A DNA stretch of 64,000 bases from Bacillus sp. NP157 (GTDB lineage Bacteria; Pseudomonadota; Gammaproteobacteria; Xanthomonadales; Rhodanobacteraceae): the NCBI GenBank assembly GCA_018889975.1, contig CP076546.1, positions 4,092,501 through 4,156,500 on the forward strand, given 5' to 3'. How positions within the stretch are numbered: position 1 is the first letter of the stretch; every line of letters starts with the position of its first letter. Positions 12,310 through 22,400 of the stretch are shown piece by piece. The notes beneath the pieces were generated by a model. It was not told the DNA's origin. It was given only the letters and a program-made list of their open reading frames with translations, and made no database searches. The translations under genes and the position numbers were made by a program.

Positions 12310-12353
12310 CCCGGCCTTGCAAGAGGCCGGGCGGGAAAGTGCGCCCGTTTTTT
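12310..12353 (+). promoter_or_regulatory. oar copy 1 leader: alternative hairpins, possible attenuator
   Basis: In the predicted 220-nt 5' UTR, hairpin A (CCCGGCCT-TGCAAG-AGGCCGGG, 12310-12331) overlaps hairpin B (GGGCG 12329-12333 with CGCCC 12342-12346), which is followed by GTTTTTT. The two share GGG at 12329-12331, so they exclude each other, the layout of an anti-terminator and a terminator. The GGCGGGAAAGTGC core recurs in the oar copy 2 leader (about 15868-15880). Confidence 0.45.
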
Positions 12354-12404
12354 CTGCGGGCACCCGAAGGGGGGTGCCTTGTCCATTCTGGGGGAGACGA
12401 TTTG

Positions 12405-15400
12405 ATGAAGGTTCTGACACACGGTTTCCGGCCGCATCGCCGGACCGCACTTGCCATCGCGCTGGGTGCAAGCCTTGCAGCCGGCGGCGTTTACGCACAG
12501 TCCAATGCGTCGGGCGTGATCTTCGGCCATGCCGACAACGCCGATGGTGCGGTCGTCCGCATCGTCAACCAGGACACCGGCCTGTCGCGCGAAGTGCCGC
12601 TGCCGGCCGATGGCCGCTATCGCGCCACCTCGCTGCCGGTCGGCCGTTACAAGGTGACCCTCGAGCGCAGCGGCGCCGTGGCGGAAAGCCGCGACGTGCA
12701 GGTCAACATCGGCACCGGCACGGACGTGTCGTTCGTGGCGGCCGCCAGTGCCGCCGCCGCGACCAGCCTCGAAGGCGTGCAGGTCACCGGCACGGCCATG
12801 CCTGCGATCGACGTCTCGTCGGTCGACTCGCGCACTGTGCTCACTGCCGACCAGCTGCAGCGCATCCCCGTCGCGTCCAACGTCAACGCCGCCGCCCTGC
12901 TGGCGCCGGGCGTGGTCAGCGGCGACTCGCGCTACGGTGGCGTCGTCACCTTCGGCGGCGCGTCGGCTGCGGAAAACCAGTACTACATCAACGGTTTCGC
13001 GGTGACCAACCCGCTGACCGGCCTCGGCTTCGCGACGCTGCCGTTCGATGCGATCGACCAGCAGCAGATCCTTACCGGCGGCTACGGCGCCGAGTACGGC
13101 CGCTCCACCGGCGGCGTGGTCAACCTGACCACCAAGCGCGGCGGCAACACGTGGAAGTTCGGCGCCCAGGCGCAGTGGAGCCCGCGTTCGCTGAAGGCCA
13201 ACCCGCGCAACATCTACTACCCGAAGACCTCCGGCCAGGTCACCGACGGCACGATCTACCAGTACCGCGAGGGCAACAAGACCACCGACCTGCTCTATGG
13301 CCTCTACTTCAGCGGCCCGCTGATCAAGGACAAGCTCTTCGTCTACGCCGCCGCCGACGTGGTCCGCACCGACAAGTCCGACGGCGTGACCAACGTGCTG
13401 ACCAAGACCTCGTTCGATGGCCCCCTGAAGGCCAACCACTGGGTCGGCAAGGTCGACTGGAACATCACCGACAGCCACATCCTCGAACTCACCGGCATCG
13501 GCGACACCAACCTCAACGACACCAAGATCTATTCGTACGACTACGCGACCAACTCGCGCACGCGCCTGCTCGGCTCGGAGCACCAGAAGAACATCGGCAC
13601 GGCGAACTCCACGCCGGGCGGCATCATGTACATCGGCAAGTACACCGGTTACATCACCGACTCGCTGACCGTCGATGCCCTCTACGGCCACAGCTCGACC
13701 AAGCACGTCGACGATATCTCCGGCGCCGCTGGCGTCACCTGCCCGAACATCGTCGATAACCGCAACGTGCCGGCCGCCCTCAAGCGCGTCAGCTGCGCGC
13801 CGGTGCAGGGCAACCTGATCGCCCCGGGTGCCGAGGACAAGGTCAAGAACTGGCGCTTCGATATCCAGTACACGCTGGGTGACCACGACCTGCGTGTCGG
13901 TATCGATAACCAGACGGCGGAATCCTACGGCGGCCTCGCCGTGCAGGGTGGTGCGCTGTGGACGTACAGCAACCCGCCGGCCTCCGGTGCCATCCCGGGC
14001 TTCCCCGAACTGGCGATCCCCGCCGGCACGACGGAAATCGCCCGTCGCCAGATCTTCCGCGCGGCCGGTAACGTCAAGGTCGAACAGGAAGCGCAGTTCA
14101 TCGAAGACCACTGGCAGGTCACGCAGAACTGGCTGGCCTACATCGGCCTGCGCAACGAGCAGTTCAAGAACTTCAACACCGACGGCGTGGTGTTCGTGAA
14201 GCAGCGCCACCAGCTGGCACCGCGCCTGGGCGTCACGTGGGACGTGTTCGGCGACAGCACCCTGAAGGTCTATGCCAACGCCGGCCGCTACCACCTGGCC
14301 ATCCCGTCCAACGTGGCCATCCGTGGCGCGGGCCCGCAGCTGTTCGAACGCCAGTACTTCGTCTATTCCGGTGTCGATCCGGTCACCAGCGCACCGATCG
14401 GGCCCACCCCGATCTCCGACATCCACTACGCCAACGGCGCGGATGGCACGGCGCCCGATCCGAAGACGCTGTCGGCGAAGGACCTCAGTGCCTACTACCA
14501 GGATGAGTACATCCTCGGCTTCGATAAGCAGATCAACAGCGAGTGGACGGTCGGTGCGAAGGCCACCTACCGCAAGCTGAAAAGCATCATCGACGACATG
14601 TGCGATACGCGTCCGATCGAGGCATGGGCCGACGCGAACGGCGTGACGATCAGCCCGGACGCCGCCATCCCCGGCTGCCTGCTGTTCAACCCGGGCAAGG
14701 GCAACACGTTCACCATCGACCTCGACAACGATGGCACCTACGAGAACGTCAAGCTCAACAAGAAAGACCTCGGCTTCCCGGACCTCAAGCGCAAGTACCT
14801 CGCGTTGAACATGTACGTGGAGCACCAGTTCAACAAGGAGTTCTACGGCCGCGCCGAGTACGTCTGGTCGCACAGCTTCGGTAACTCCGAAGGCCTGCTT
14901 AAGTCCGACATCGGCCAGCTCGATCCGTCGGTCACCCAGGACTGGGATTTCCCGGAACTGATGATCGGCTCGAACGGCCCGCTGCCGAGCGATCGTCGCC
15001 ACCAGCTGAAAGCTTACGGCTATTGGCAGGCCACGCCGGAATGGCTGTTCGGCGCGAACCTGTCGGCCGTGTCGGGTCGTCCGAAGAACTGCCTGGGCAT
15101 CCGTGATCCGGACATCTACCAGTACGGCTCGTCGTACTTCTACTGCAACGGCGAAGAGGCCCCGCGTGGGTCGCGTGGTCGCCTGCCGTGGACCTACCAG
15201 CTGGCGCTGAACGCGGAATACCGTCCGGCCTACTTCAACCACGACCTCGCGCTGAAGATCGACGTCTTCAACGTGTTCAACCAGCAGCGCGAGCAGAACA
15301 TCGACGAAACGTACCAGACCGGTGACGGCACCCTGAGCGCCACCTACGGTCGTCCGTTGAGCTTCTCCACGCCGCGCAGCTTCCGCCTGACGGCGCGTTA

Positions 15401-15416
15401 CGACTTCTCGCTCTGA
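12405..15416 (+). CDS. Oar-like TonB-dependent outer-membrane receptor, copy 1
   Basis: 1003 residues from ATG 12405, chosen for its GGGGGAG ribosome-binding site and the signal peptide that follows directly (cleavage near GGVYAQS). Next come a carboxypeptidase-regulatory/CNA-B-like domain (GVIFGHADNADGAVVRI ... LPVGRYKVTL, about 30-100), a plug domain (DSRTVLTADQLQRIP ... GGYGAEYGRSTGGVVNLTTKRGGN, about 130-245) and a beta-barrel ending FRLTARYDFSL. The Oar family imports bulky substrates such as peptides or glycans; the substrate here is unknown. It is the first of three tandem paralogues, each with its own promoter and terminator. Confidence 0.9.
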   Translation: MKVLTHGFRPHRRTALAIALGASLAAGGVYAQSNASGVIFGHADNADGAVVRIVNQDTGLSREVPLPADGRYRATSLPVGRYKVTLERSGAVAESRDVQVNIGTGTDVSFVAAASAAAATSLEGVQVTGTAMPAIDVSSVDSRTVLTADQLQRIPVASNVNAAALLAPGVVSGDSRYGGVVTFGGASAAENQYYINGFAVTNPLTGLGFATLPFDAIDQQQILTGGYGAEYGRSTGGVVNLTTKRGGNTWKFGAQAQWSPRSLKANPRNIYYPKTSGQVTDGTIYQYREGNKTTDLLYGLYFSGPLIKDKLFVYAAADVVRTDKSDGVTNVLTKTSFDGPLKANHWVGKVDWNITDSHILELTGIGDTNLNDTKIYSYDYATNSRTRLLGSEHQKNIGTANSTPGGIMYIGKYTGYITDSLTVDALYGHSSTKHVDDISGAAGVTCPNIVDNRNVPAALKRVSCAPVQGNLIAPGAEDKVKNWRFDIQYTLGDHDLRVGIDNQTAESYGGLAVQGGALWTYSNPPASGAIPGFPELAIPAGTTEIARRQIFRAAGNVKVEQEAQFIEDHWQVTQNWLAYIGLRNEQFKNFNTDGVVFVKQRHQLAPRLGVTWDVFGDSTLKVYANAGRYHLAIPSNVAIRGAGPQLFERQYFVYSGVDPVTSAPIGPTPISDIHYANGADGTAPDPKTLSAKDLSAYYQDEYILGFDKQINSEWTVGAKATYRKLKSIIDDMCDTRPIEAWADANGVTISPDAAIPGCLLFNPGKGNTFTIDLDNDGTYENVKLNKKDLGFPDLKRKYLALNMYVEHQFNKEFYGRAEYVWSHSFGNSEGLLKSDIGQLDPSVTQDWDFPELMIGSNGPLPSDRRHQLKAYGYWQATPEWLFGANLSAVSGRPKNCLGIRDPDIYQYGSSYFYCNGEEAPRGSRGRLPWTYQLALNAEYRPAYFNHDLALKIDVFNVFNQQREQNIDETYQTGDGTLSATYGRPLSFSTPRSFRLTARYDFSL

Positions 15417-15434
15417 CCAAGGCGGCAGCAACTT

Positions 15435-15532
15435 TGTAACTACAACAAGTGGCCGCACGGTCCTCCCACCGTGACGGCCCCCCAAGGATGACTCCCCAGA
15501 TCGCCCCGGCTCGCACCCGGGGCTTTTTTTTC
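15435..15532 (+). ncRNA. structured 3' UTR and terminator of oar copy 1
   Basis: GTAACTACAACAAGTGG leads into a hairpin (15449-15479; outer arm GGCCG with CGGCC, inner CACGGT with ACCGTG), then ACTCCCCAG and an intrinsic terminator (GCCCCGG..CCGGGGC plus a T-run, 15503-15532). The same order of elements follows oar copy 2 at 18988-19091, with paired substitutions. It may be a stability element or a 3'-UTR-derived small RNA. Confidence 0.6.
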
Positions 15533-15720
15533 GCCTAGGAATTTTTCGTACCCGGAACGTGGCATTTTTTGTTCTTGCCGGAAACGACCATGACTTAAGT
15601 CATTGATCTTTTTCTCAATCCGGTTGAGAGGCGTGGGATATTGCGGCGTAAGTAATTGCCTTAGCACGTAATTTCTTAGGCATTTTCATTGTTGTTACAG
15701 ATCCGTGAACACCGTATACA
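15533..15720 (+). promoter_or_regulatory. oar copy 2 control region
   Basis: Contains GCCTAGGAA (15533-15541), GCGTAAGTAATTGC (15646-15659), an imperfect palindrome TGCCTTAG..CTTAGGCA (15656-15681), and a promoter TTGTTA (15692-15697), 17-bp spacer, TATACA (15715-15720). The start site would be near 15727, giving a leader of about 195 nt before the start codon. The 505-bp gap 15417-15921 is fully taken up by this, the preceding 3' UTR and the leader. Confidence 0.6.
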
Positions 15721-15921
15721 GGTGTCGTGCGACGCCATCAGGCGGCGCCACAGGGGAAGGGGGATTCCCGAAACACGCCACGTGACCCGGCCAGGCGCCG
15801 GGGCGGAAGCGTGCACGGGTATCACGTCACAAACGGTACGTCATCCACCGCGATCGCCTTCGATCGTGGCGGGAAAGTGCTGCCAATTTTCGGGCCGTCG
15901 TTCGGCCATCGGGGAAACTAC

Positions 15922-18900
15922 GTGAATAACGCTTCGTTCAACGGCAACCGCATGTTGCGCAGGTCAACCCTGGCGCTGGCCATGGGCATGTCCCTGGCCG
16001 CAGGCGGCGTGCATGCCCAGTCCAACGCCACCGGCACCATCTTCGGCGCGGCGGCGCCGAATGCCACGGTGGTGGTGGAAAGCCCGGACACCGGCCTGCG
16101 CCGCGAGGTCCAGGCCGACAAGGATGGTCGCTACCGCGCCTCGTCCCTGCCGGTGGGCCGCTACAAGGTCAGCCTGATGAAGGACGGCGCGGTGGTCGAC
16201 AGCCGCGACAACGTCCAGCTGACCATCGGTTCGGGCACGGAAGTGGCGCTCGGCGCCGCGGCCACGTCCGCCACCGCCAGCAACCTCGAAGGCATCTCGG
16301 TAAACGCCTCGGCGCTGCCCAGCATCGACGTCAGCGCGACCGACTCGCGCACCGTGTTCACCGCCGACCAGCTGCAGCGCATCCCGGTGCCGCGTGACGT
16401 CACGGCGGTGGCCCTGCTCACCCCGGGTGCCGTCGCCGGCGACTCGCGCTACGGCAACGTGCCCAGCTTCGGCGGCTCGGCCGTGTCGGACAACGCCTAC
16501 TACATCAACGGTTACGCGGTGACCAACCCGCTGACCCAGATCGGCTTCTCGTCGCTGCCGTTCGACGCGATCGAGCAGGAGCAGGTGCTGACCGGCGGCT
16601 ATGGCGCGGAATTCGGTCGCGCCACCGGCGGCGTGATCAACATCGTGACCAAGCGCGGCACCAACCAGTGGAAGGTGGGCGCCGAGCTGCGCTGGGAACC
16701 GCGCAGCCTGAAGGGCGATCCCAAGAACAACTACTACCAGCAGACCGGCAACCCGGAAAGCGGCACCCTGTACCAGCGCCGCGAGAACAACACGTCGTGG
16801 CGCGAAACCGCGTCGGCCTATGTCAGCGGCCCGCTGGTCAAGGACAAGCTGTTCTTCTACCTGACCGGTGAAAGCACCCGCCAGGAAGGCAGCACCGTGG
16901 CCAGCGTGGAAGCCAGCAAGCCCACCGCCTACGACCAGTACCGCTTCGACACGCCGCGCTGGCTGGGCAAGGTCGACTGGAACATCACCGACAACCACAT
17001 CGTCGAAGTCACCGGCCTGTCGGACAAGACCAAGCGCGAGTACGCCGATTACGCCTACGACTACACGACCGACTCCCACGGCGACGTCAAGAACGACGCC
17101 GCGCGTTACAAGGACGGCGGCGAGGTCTACGTCGGCAAGTACACCGGTTACATCACCGACAACCTGACCGTGACGGCCCTGTACGGCCGCAGCGACCAGG
17201 TCCACATGATCACGCCCTCGGGCTCCAACGGCGCGAACCCGCAGGTGCTGCGCAGCGCGACCACCTCGACCCCGGCCGGCCTGGCCTTCAACCCGAACTA
17301 CTCGGCCTACGTGCCGTCGGTGCCGGGTGCCGAAGACAAGACCCACGGCTGGCGCTTCGACATCGAATACCGCCTGGGCGACCACAGCCTGCGCGGCGGT
17401 ATCGACAAGCAGAACCTCGAGTCCACCTCGGGCAGCAATGGCTATGCCGGTGGGCAGTACTGGCTGTACGGCCGCTCGACGCGTCCGAACAACCCGATCA
17501 GCACCGTCTATGGCCAGGCCTCCCCGGCCAGCGGCGGCGGCTACGGTACCCAGGGCTATTACGTCCGTCGCCGTGTCTTCAACACCTTCGCCTCGGTGGA
17601 AGTGAAGCAGTCCGCCCAGTACCTCGAAGACAACTGGCAGGCCACCGACAACCTGATGATCCAGGTCGGCCTGCGTAACGAGCAGTTCTCCAACTACAAC
17701 GGCGACGGCGAGGCTTACGTCAAGCAGCGCCACCAGCTGGCCCCGCGCCTGGGTGCCTCGTGGGACGTCTACGGCGACTCGTCGCTGAAGGTCTACGCCA
17801 ACGCCGGCCGCTACCACCAGCCGCTGCCGAACAACGTCGCCATCCGCGGCGCCTCGGCCTCGCTGTACACCAACCAGTACTTCACCTACACCGGCATCAA
17901 CCCGGCCAACGGCGCACCCACCGGCCTGACCTCGCTGGGCGCCCCTTACTCCACCAACAACGAGCTGGGCCAGCCGAAGGATCCGAAGGGCGTCGCCTCG
18001 CAGACGCTGAAGCCGCAGTTCCAGGACGAGTACATCCTGGGCATGCAGCACCAGCTGACCCCGGCGTTCGACTGGGGTGCGAAGGTCACCTACCGCCGCC
18101 TGCGCAACATCATCGACGACTTCTGCGATGACCGTCCGATCGCCGACTGGGCCGAGCGCAACGGCAAGGAGTTCAACTTCCTGTTCACCTGCGCCCTGTT
18201 CAACCCGGGCCGCGGCGGCACCTGGAGCTGGGACGTCGATGGCGACGGCAAGGCCGAGCAGGTCCACCTCAGCGCGAAGGACCTGGGCTACCCGAAGCCG
18301 GAGCGTAAGTACCTCGCCCTGGACCTCTTCATGGAGCATCCGTTCGACGGTACGTGGTTCGGTCGCGTCGACTACACCCTGTCGCACAGCTTCGGTAACA
18401 CCGAAGGTCCCGTGCTGTCCGACATCGGCCAGTCCGACGTCTCCGCGACCCAGTCGTGGGACTACCCGGAAATCATGGAGCACACCAACGGCAACCTGCC
18501 TAACGACCGCCGCCACTACCTGAAGGCCTACGGCTACTACCAGCTGACCCCGGAATGGTCGTTCGGTGCGACGGCCACGGCCGCCTCGGGTCGTCCGAAG
18601 AACTGCATCGGCCTGTACCCGGATTCGAACGACTACGCGTCGGGTTACGGTTCGTCGTTCTTCTACTGCGACTTCAGCGGCACGGGCGTCACCGGTGCCA
18701 ACACCGTGGCCACGCCGCGCGGTTCGCAGGGTCGCCTGCCGTGGACCTACCGCCTGGACCTCAACGTCGGCTACCGCCCGAACTACTTCGACAACAAGCT
18801 GCTGCTGCAGGTCGACGTGCTCAACGTGGCCAACAGCCAGAAGGTGCAGAGCATCAACGAAACCCACGAGTCGACCTACAACGCCGGCGTCATCAACTCG

Positions 18901-18972
18901 TACGGCCGTCCGATCAGCTTCCAGGATCCGCGTACCGTCCGCCTGACCGCGCGCTACGACTTCTCGTTCTGA
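15922..18972 (+). CDS. Oar-like TonB-dependent outer-membrane receptor, copy 2
   Basis: 1016 residues from GTG 15922, which has GGGGAAA just upstream; ATG 15952 (MLRRSTLALAMG) is the alternative. It has a signal peptide ending near GGVHAQS, a carboxypeptidase-regulatory-like domain (TIFGAAAPNATVVVESPDTG), a plug with GGYGAEFGRATGGVINIVTKRGTN and a barrel ending VRLTARYDFSF. It is closest to copy 1 in the plug and the C-terminal barrel (YGRPISF.. against YGRPLSF..). Differences are concentrated in barrel segments likely to be surface loops, as expected if the copies bind different ligands. Confidence 0.9.
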   Translation: MNNASFNGNRMLRRSTLALAMGMSLAAGGVHAQSNATGTIFGAAAPNATVVVESPDTGLRREVQADKDGRYRASSLPVGRYKVSLMKDGAVVDSRDNVQLTIGSGTEVALGAAATSATASNLEGISVNASALPSIDVSATDSRTVFTADQLQRIPVPRDVTAVALLTPGAVAGDSRYGNVPSFGGSAVSDNAYYINGYAVTNPLTQIGFSSLPFDAIEQEQVLTGGYGAEFGRATGGVINIVTKRGTNQWKVGAELRWEPRSLKGDPKNNYYQQTGNPESGTLYQRRENNTSWRETASAYVSGPLVKDKLFFYLTGESTRQEGSTVASVEASKPTAYDQYRFDTPRWLGKVDWNITDNHIVEVTGLSDKTKREYADYAYDYTTDSHGDVKNDAARYKDGGEVYVGKYTGYITDNLTVTALYGRSDQVHMITPSGSNGANPQVLRSATTSTPAGLAFNPNYSAYVPSVPGAEDKTHGWRFDIEYRLGDHSLRGGIDKQNLESTSGSNGYAGGQYWLYGRSTRPNNPISTVYGQASPASGGGYGTQGYYVRRRVFNTFASVEVKQSAQYLEDNWQATDNLMIQVGLRNEQFSNYNGDGEAYVKQRHQLAPRLGASWDVYGDSSLKVYANAGRYHQPLPNNVAIRGASASLYTNQYFTYTGINPANGAPTGLTSLGAPYSTNNELGQPKDPKGVASQTLKPQFQDEYILGMQHQLTPAFDWGAKVTYRRLRNIIDDFCDDRPIADWAERNGKEFNFLFTCALFNPGRGGTWSWDVDGDGKAEQVHLSAKDLGYPKPERKYLALDLFMEHPFDGTWFGRVDYTLSHSFGNTEGPVLSDIGQSDVSATQSWDYPEIMEHTNGNLPNDRRHYLKAYGYYQLTPEWSFGATATAASGRPKNCIGLYPDSNDYASGYGSSFFYCDFSGTGVTGANTVATPRGSQGRLPWTYRLDLNVGYRPNYFDNKLLLQVDVLNVANSQKVQSINETHESTYNAGVINSYGRPISFQDPRTVRLTARYDFSF

Positions 18973-18987
18973 TCACGGCAAAAAACC

Positions 18988-19091
18988 GTAAGTAACTACA
19001 ACAAGTGGCTGCGCGGGCTCCCACCCGTGACAGCCACGACCCGAATGGACTCCCCAGGTAGCCCCGGCCCCAAGCCGGGGCTCTTTTTTTT
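18988..19091 (+). ncRNA. structured 3' UTR and terminator of oar copy 2
   Basis: GTAACTACAACAAGTGG is followed by a hairpin with perfect outer arms GTGGCTG/CAGCCAC (19005-19037), ACTCCCCAG, and a terminator AGCCCCGGC..GCCGGGGCT with a T-run (19060-19091). Compared with copy 1, the outer stem changes a C-G pair to T-A and keeps pairing. Oar copy 3 has a different terminator. Confidence 0.6.
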
Positions 19092-19187
19092 CAAGTGATT
19101 GTTTCCTTTCTTGAAAGTTTCACCCTTATGTGTCATTTCGGTGCAATCGATGTCCATTCGGGTTGAGATACGGGTGTAAATAATTTG

Positions 19188-19217
19188 TTGACAGGGTGGT
19201 CAAGGTACGCCTAGATT
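19188..19217 (+). promoter_or_regulatory. oar copy 3 promoter
   Basis: TTGACA (19188-19193), 18-bp spacer, TAGATT (19212-19217). GTGTAAATAATTTG upstream resembles the GCGTAAGTAATTGC box of copies 1 and 2, but no CCTAGGAA box is present. The predicted 5' UTR is about 230 nt and includes AAGGCC..GGCCTT (near 19374-19400) enclosing a T-run. The 480-bp gap 18973-19452 shows nothing else. Confidence 0.5.
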
Positions 19218-19452
19218 CGGCTTCGGCGAAGTCCGTGTGGGCGTCTCGTGGATGCGAGAGGCTGGCCCGGGCGACGTTGTCGGACTTGTTGGGAGCAGGT
19301 CTCAAGGGGAGCGTTGGCGCCACTCTGGGAGGAGTTGGAACCTTCGCGAATCACCCCGGAAACATGCACCCCAAGGCCGAAACTTTTTTCTGGCCTTTGG
19401 CTGGTTTTGCACGTTTTCAGGCCCGGTTGGGCCGATCTGGGGAGATTTGCAC

Positions 19453-22400
19453 ATGAGTTCTAGCAGCACCCGGCAGGCCTTGCGCCTGCGTCGTTCCTCG
19501 TTGGCGCTCGCGCTGGCGATGGGTATGGGCCTGACCGGCACGGTCTACGCCCAGGCCACCACCGGCGGCATCTTCGGTACCGCTGAAGCTGGCGATACCG
19601 TTCAGATCGTCAGCCCGACCGGTGTCACCCGCACCACCACGGTCGACGAGCGTGGCAAGTACTCGTTCAACAACCTTCCGCTGGGCGCCTACACGGTGAA
19701 CCTGATGAAGGGTGGCGCCACGGTCGACACCCGCAAGGATGTCGAGCTGCGCGTGAACGCCGGCACCGACGTCTCGTTCGCCGCGGCAGCCGCTTCGGCC
19801 GCCAACGCGTCGAACCTCGAAGGCGTGACCGTCGTCGGCACCTCGCTGCCGCCGATCGACGTCTCCTCGGTCGACTCGCGCACCGTCATCACCCAGTCCC
19901 AGCTCAAGCAGCTGCCGCTCGGCCGTACGGCTGAAGCGATCGCGCTGCTGGCGCCGGGCGTGTCCCAGGGTGCGACGGGTTCGGGCTTCTCGAGCCCGAC
20001 CGGCCAGGCGCTGATCTCCTTTAGCGGTTCGTCGATCAGCGAAAACGCCTATTACATCAACGGTATGAACACCACCGACCCGGTTGCGGGCTACGGCGGC
20101 ATGGTTCTTCCGTATGGCGCGATCGACCAGCAGGAAATCCTCACCGGTGGTTACGGCGCCCAGTACGGCCGTTCCGACGGTGGCGTGATCAGCATCGTGG
20201 GTCGTCGCGGTACGAACGATTTCCACTTCGGTGGCCAGATCCTCTGGACCCCGGATTTCGCCAAGGCCGATCCGATCAATGCGAAGTATCCGTCGAGCTC
20301 GCGCCTCGATGGCAATACCTACCGCTATCGCAACAACAACAAGGATTGGGAAGCCGTTTACTCCGCGTATGCGGGCGGCCCGCTGATCAAGGACACCCTG
20401 TTCGGCTTCATCGCCGTGGAAGGTGCCAAGCGTGAAGGCTCCAACGTGTCCGCCGCTTCGGCGAACCGCGACACGGAGTACACGTACAAAGATCCGAAGA
20501 TGTATGCCAAGTTCGATTGGAACATCAACGACAGCAACATCCTCGAGCTGACCGGCGCCAGCTACAAGCACGACTACAACGGCTCCATCTACGGCTTCGA
20601 TAACGTCACGCGTACGCGCGGCGATTACCAGTCGCAGGACACGGTCTCGAACACCAAGCAGACCATGTGGCTGGCCAAGTACACCGGCTACCTCACCGAC
20701 AGCCTGACCCTGACGGCGCAGTACGGCAAGCAGGACACCAAGCTGTACACCCAGGCCGGCAGTGCCGATCCGAACCTGATCGACATCCTCGGTCCGGAAG
20801 ACCAGAACCCGGCCTACACCGGCGGTTTCCCGAACGGCATCACCAACGCACAGAACCTGCTCACGGTCGCTGACCCGACCCACGAGAGCAAGGTCACCAA
20901 CTACCGCGTCGACCTGTCGTACGTGCTGGGCGACCACACCATCTCGGCCGGTATCGACAACCAGAACAGCGTCGACATCAACGACGGTGAGTCGATCTAC
21001 GCCAACGCCGGCTACGCATGGAGCTACGGCGCCGTGACGCAGGGCACCCCGATCGCGGCGGGCCAGGTCACGCCTCCGGTTGGCACCCCGTACTACGTTT
21101 CCGAGTACCGCCAGCAGACGGCCGCCACCGTGCGTGTCCGCCAGCGCGCGCAGTACATCCAGGACGAGTGGCAGGTGTCGGATACGGTCAAGCTCTCGCT
21201 CGGCCTGCGTAACGACCAGTTCACCAACTACAACGGCAGCAACGAAGCCTACATCACCCAGACCAAGCCGCAGTGGGCCCCGCGCCTCGGCGGTACCTGG
21301 GACGTGTATGGCGACAGCAGCTTCAAGGTGTACGCCAACGCTGGCCGTTACTACCTCGCGCTGCCGCTCGTGCCCGCCCTGCGCGGTGCGTCGGGTTCGC
21401 TGCTCACCAACGTTTACTACAGCTACACCGGCATCGATCCGGCCACGGGTTACCCGACCGGCCTCACCCCGCTCAACACCACGAGCGGCGCTGGCGCACA
21501 GATCTCGGCTAACAACGAGTTCGGCCAGGCGAAGGATCCGAACATCGTCACGGCACACGGCCTGAAGTCCGAGTACCAGGATGAGTTCATCGCCGGTTTC
21601 GACAAGGCCTGGGGCGACAACTGGGTCTACGGTGCGAAGGCAACCTACCGCAAGCTCGGCAACGCGATTGACGATTATTGCGATACGTCCTCGGACCAGG
21701 ATCCGCCGGGCCGCTTGCAGCAGCTCTTCACCGCAGCCGGTTCCAACATCGACCTGGCTTCGGCAGGCGTCAGCTGCTACCTGTTCAACCCGGGTCGCGC
21801 CAACACCTTCCTCGCCCCGAACGGCGATGGTGGTTACGAGAGCCTGCACGCGACGAACGCCGACCTCGGCTTCCCGCACCTGAAGCGCCACTACTACGCC
21901 CTCGAGCTGCACCTGCAGCGCAACAAGGGTGAAGGCAAGTGGTGGGGCAACGTGAGCTACGTCTACTCGAAGCTCTACGGCAACAGCGAAGGCCAGGTTG
22001 ACTCGGATGCCGGTACGCGCAGCGATCCGTCGGTCACCCAGGCGTGGGATAACGCCCCGCTGATGGTGTACTCGAACGGCAAGCTGGCCAACGACCATAC
22101 CCATGCACTGAAGGCTTACGGTGCTTACGAGATCACGCCGGAATGGCAGGTCTCGGGCAACATCGCCATCGTGTCGGGTGCGCCGCGCAACTGCTACGGC
22201 CCGTTCGGTCCGGATCAGATCGACGCAGGCTACGGCACCACCGCGTACCACTGGTGCAACGGCCAGCCGTCGTCGCCGGGTGACGTGGGTCGCAACCCGA
22301 TGACCCACCAGGTCTCGGCTGCGCTGGCCTACCGTCCGGAGTGGGCGCAGGGTCGCCTCGGCTTCACGGCCGAAGTCTTCAACCTGTTCAACGAACAGAA

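Noticed and set aside
12099-18867. Very long open frames (over 900 codons) antisense to the oar genes.
   Set aside because: High GC and strong codon bias keep antisense frames open; the encoded sequences are low-complexity (Val, Arg, Gly, Asp rich) and match no family.
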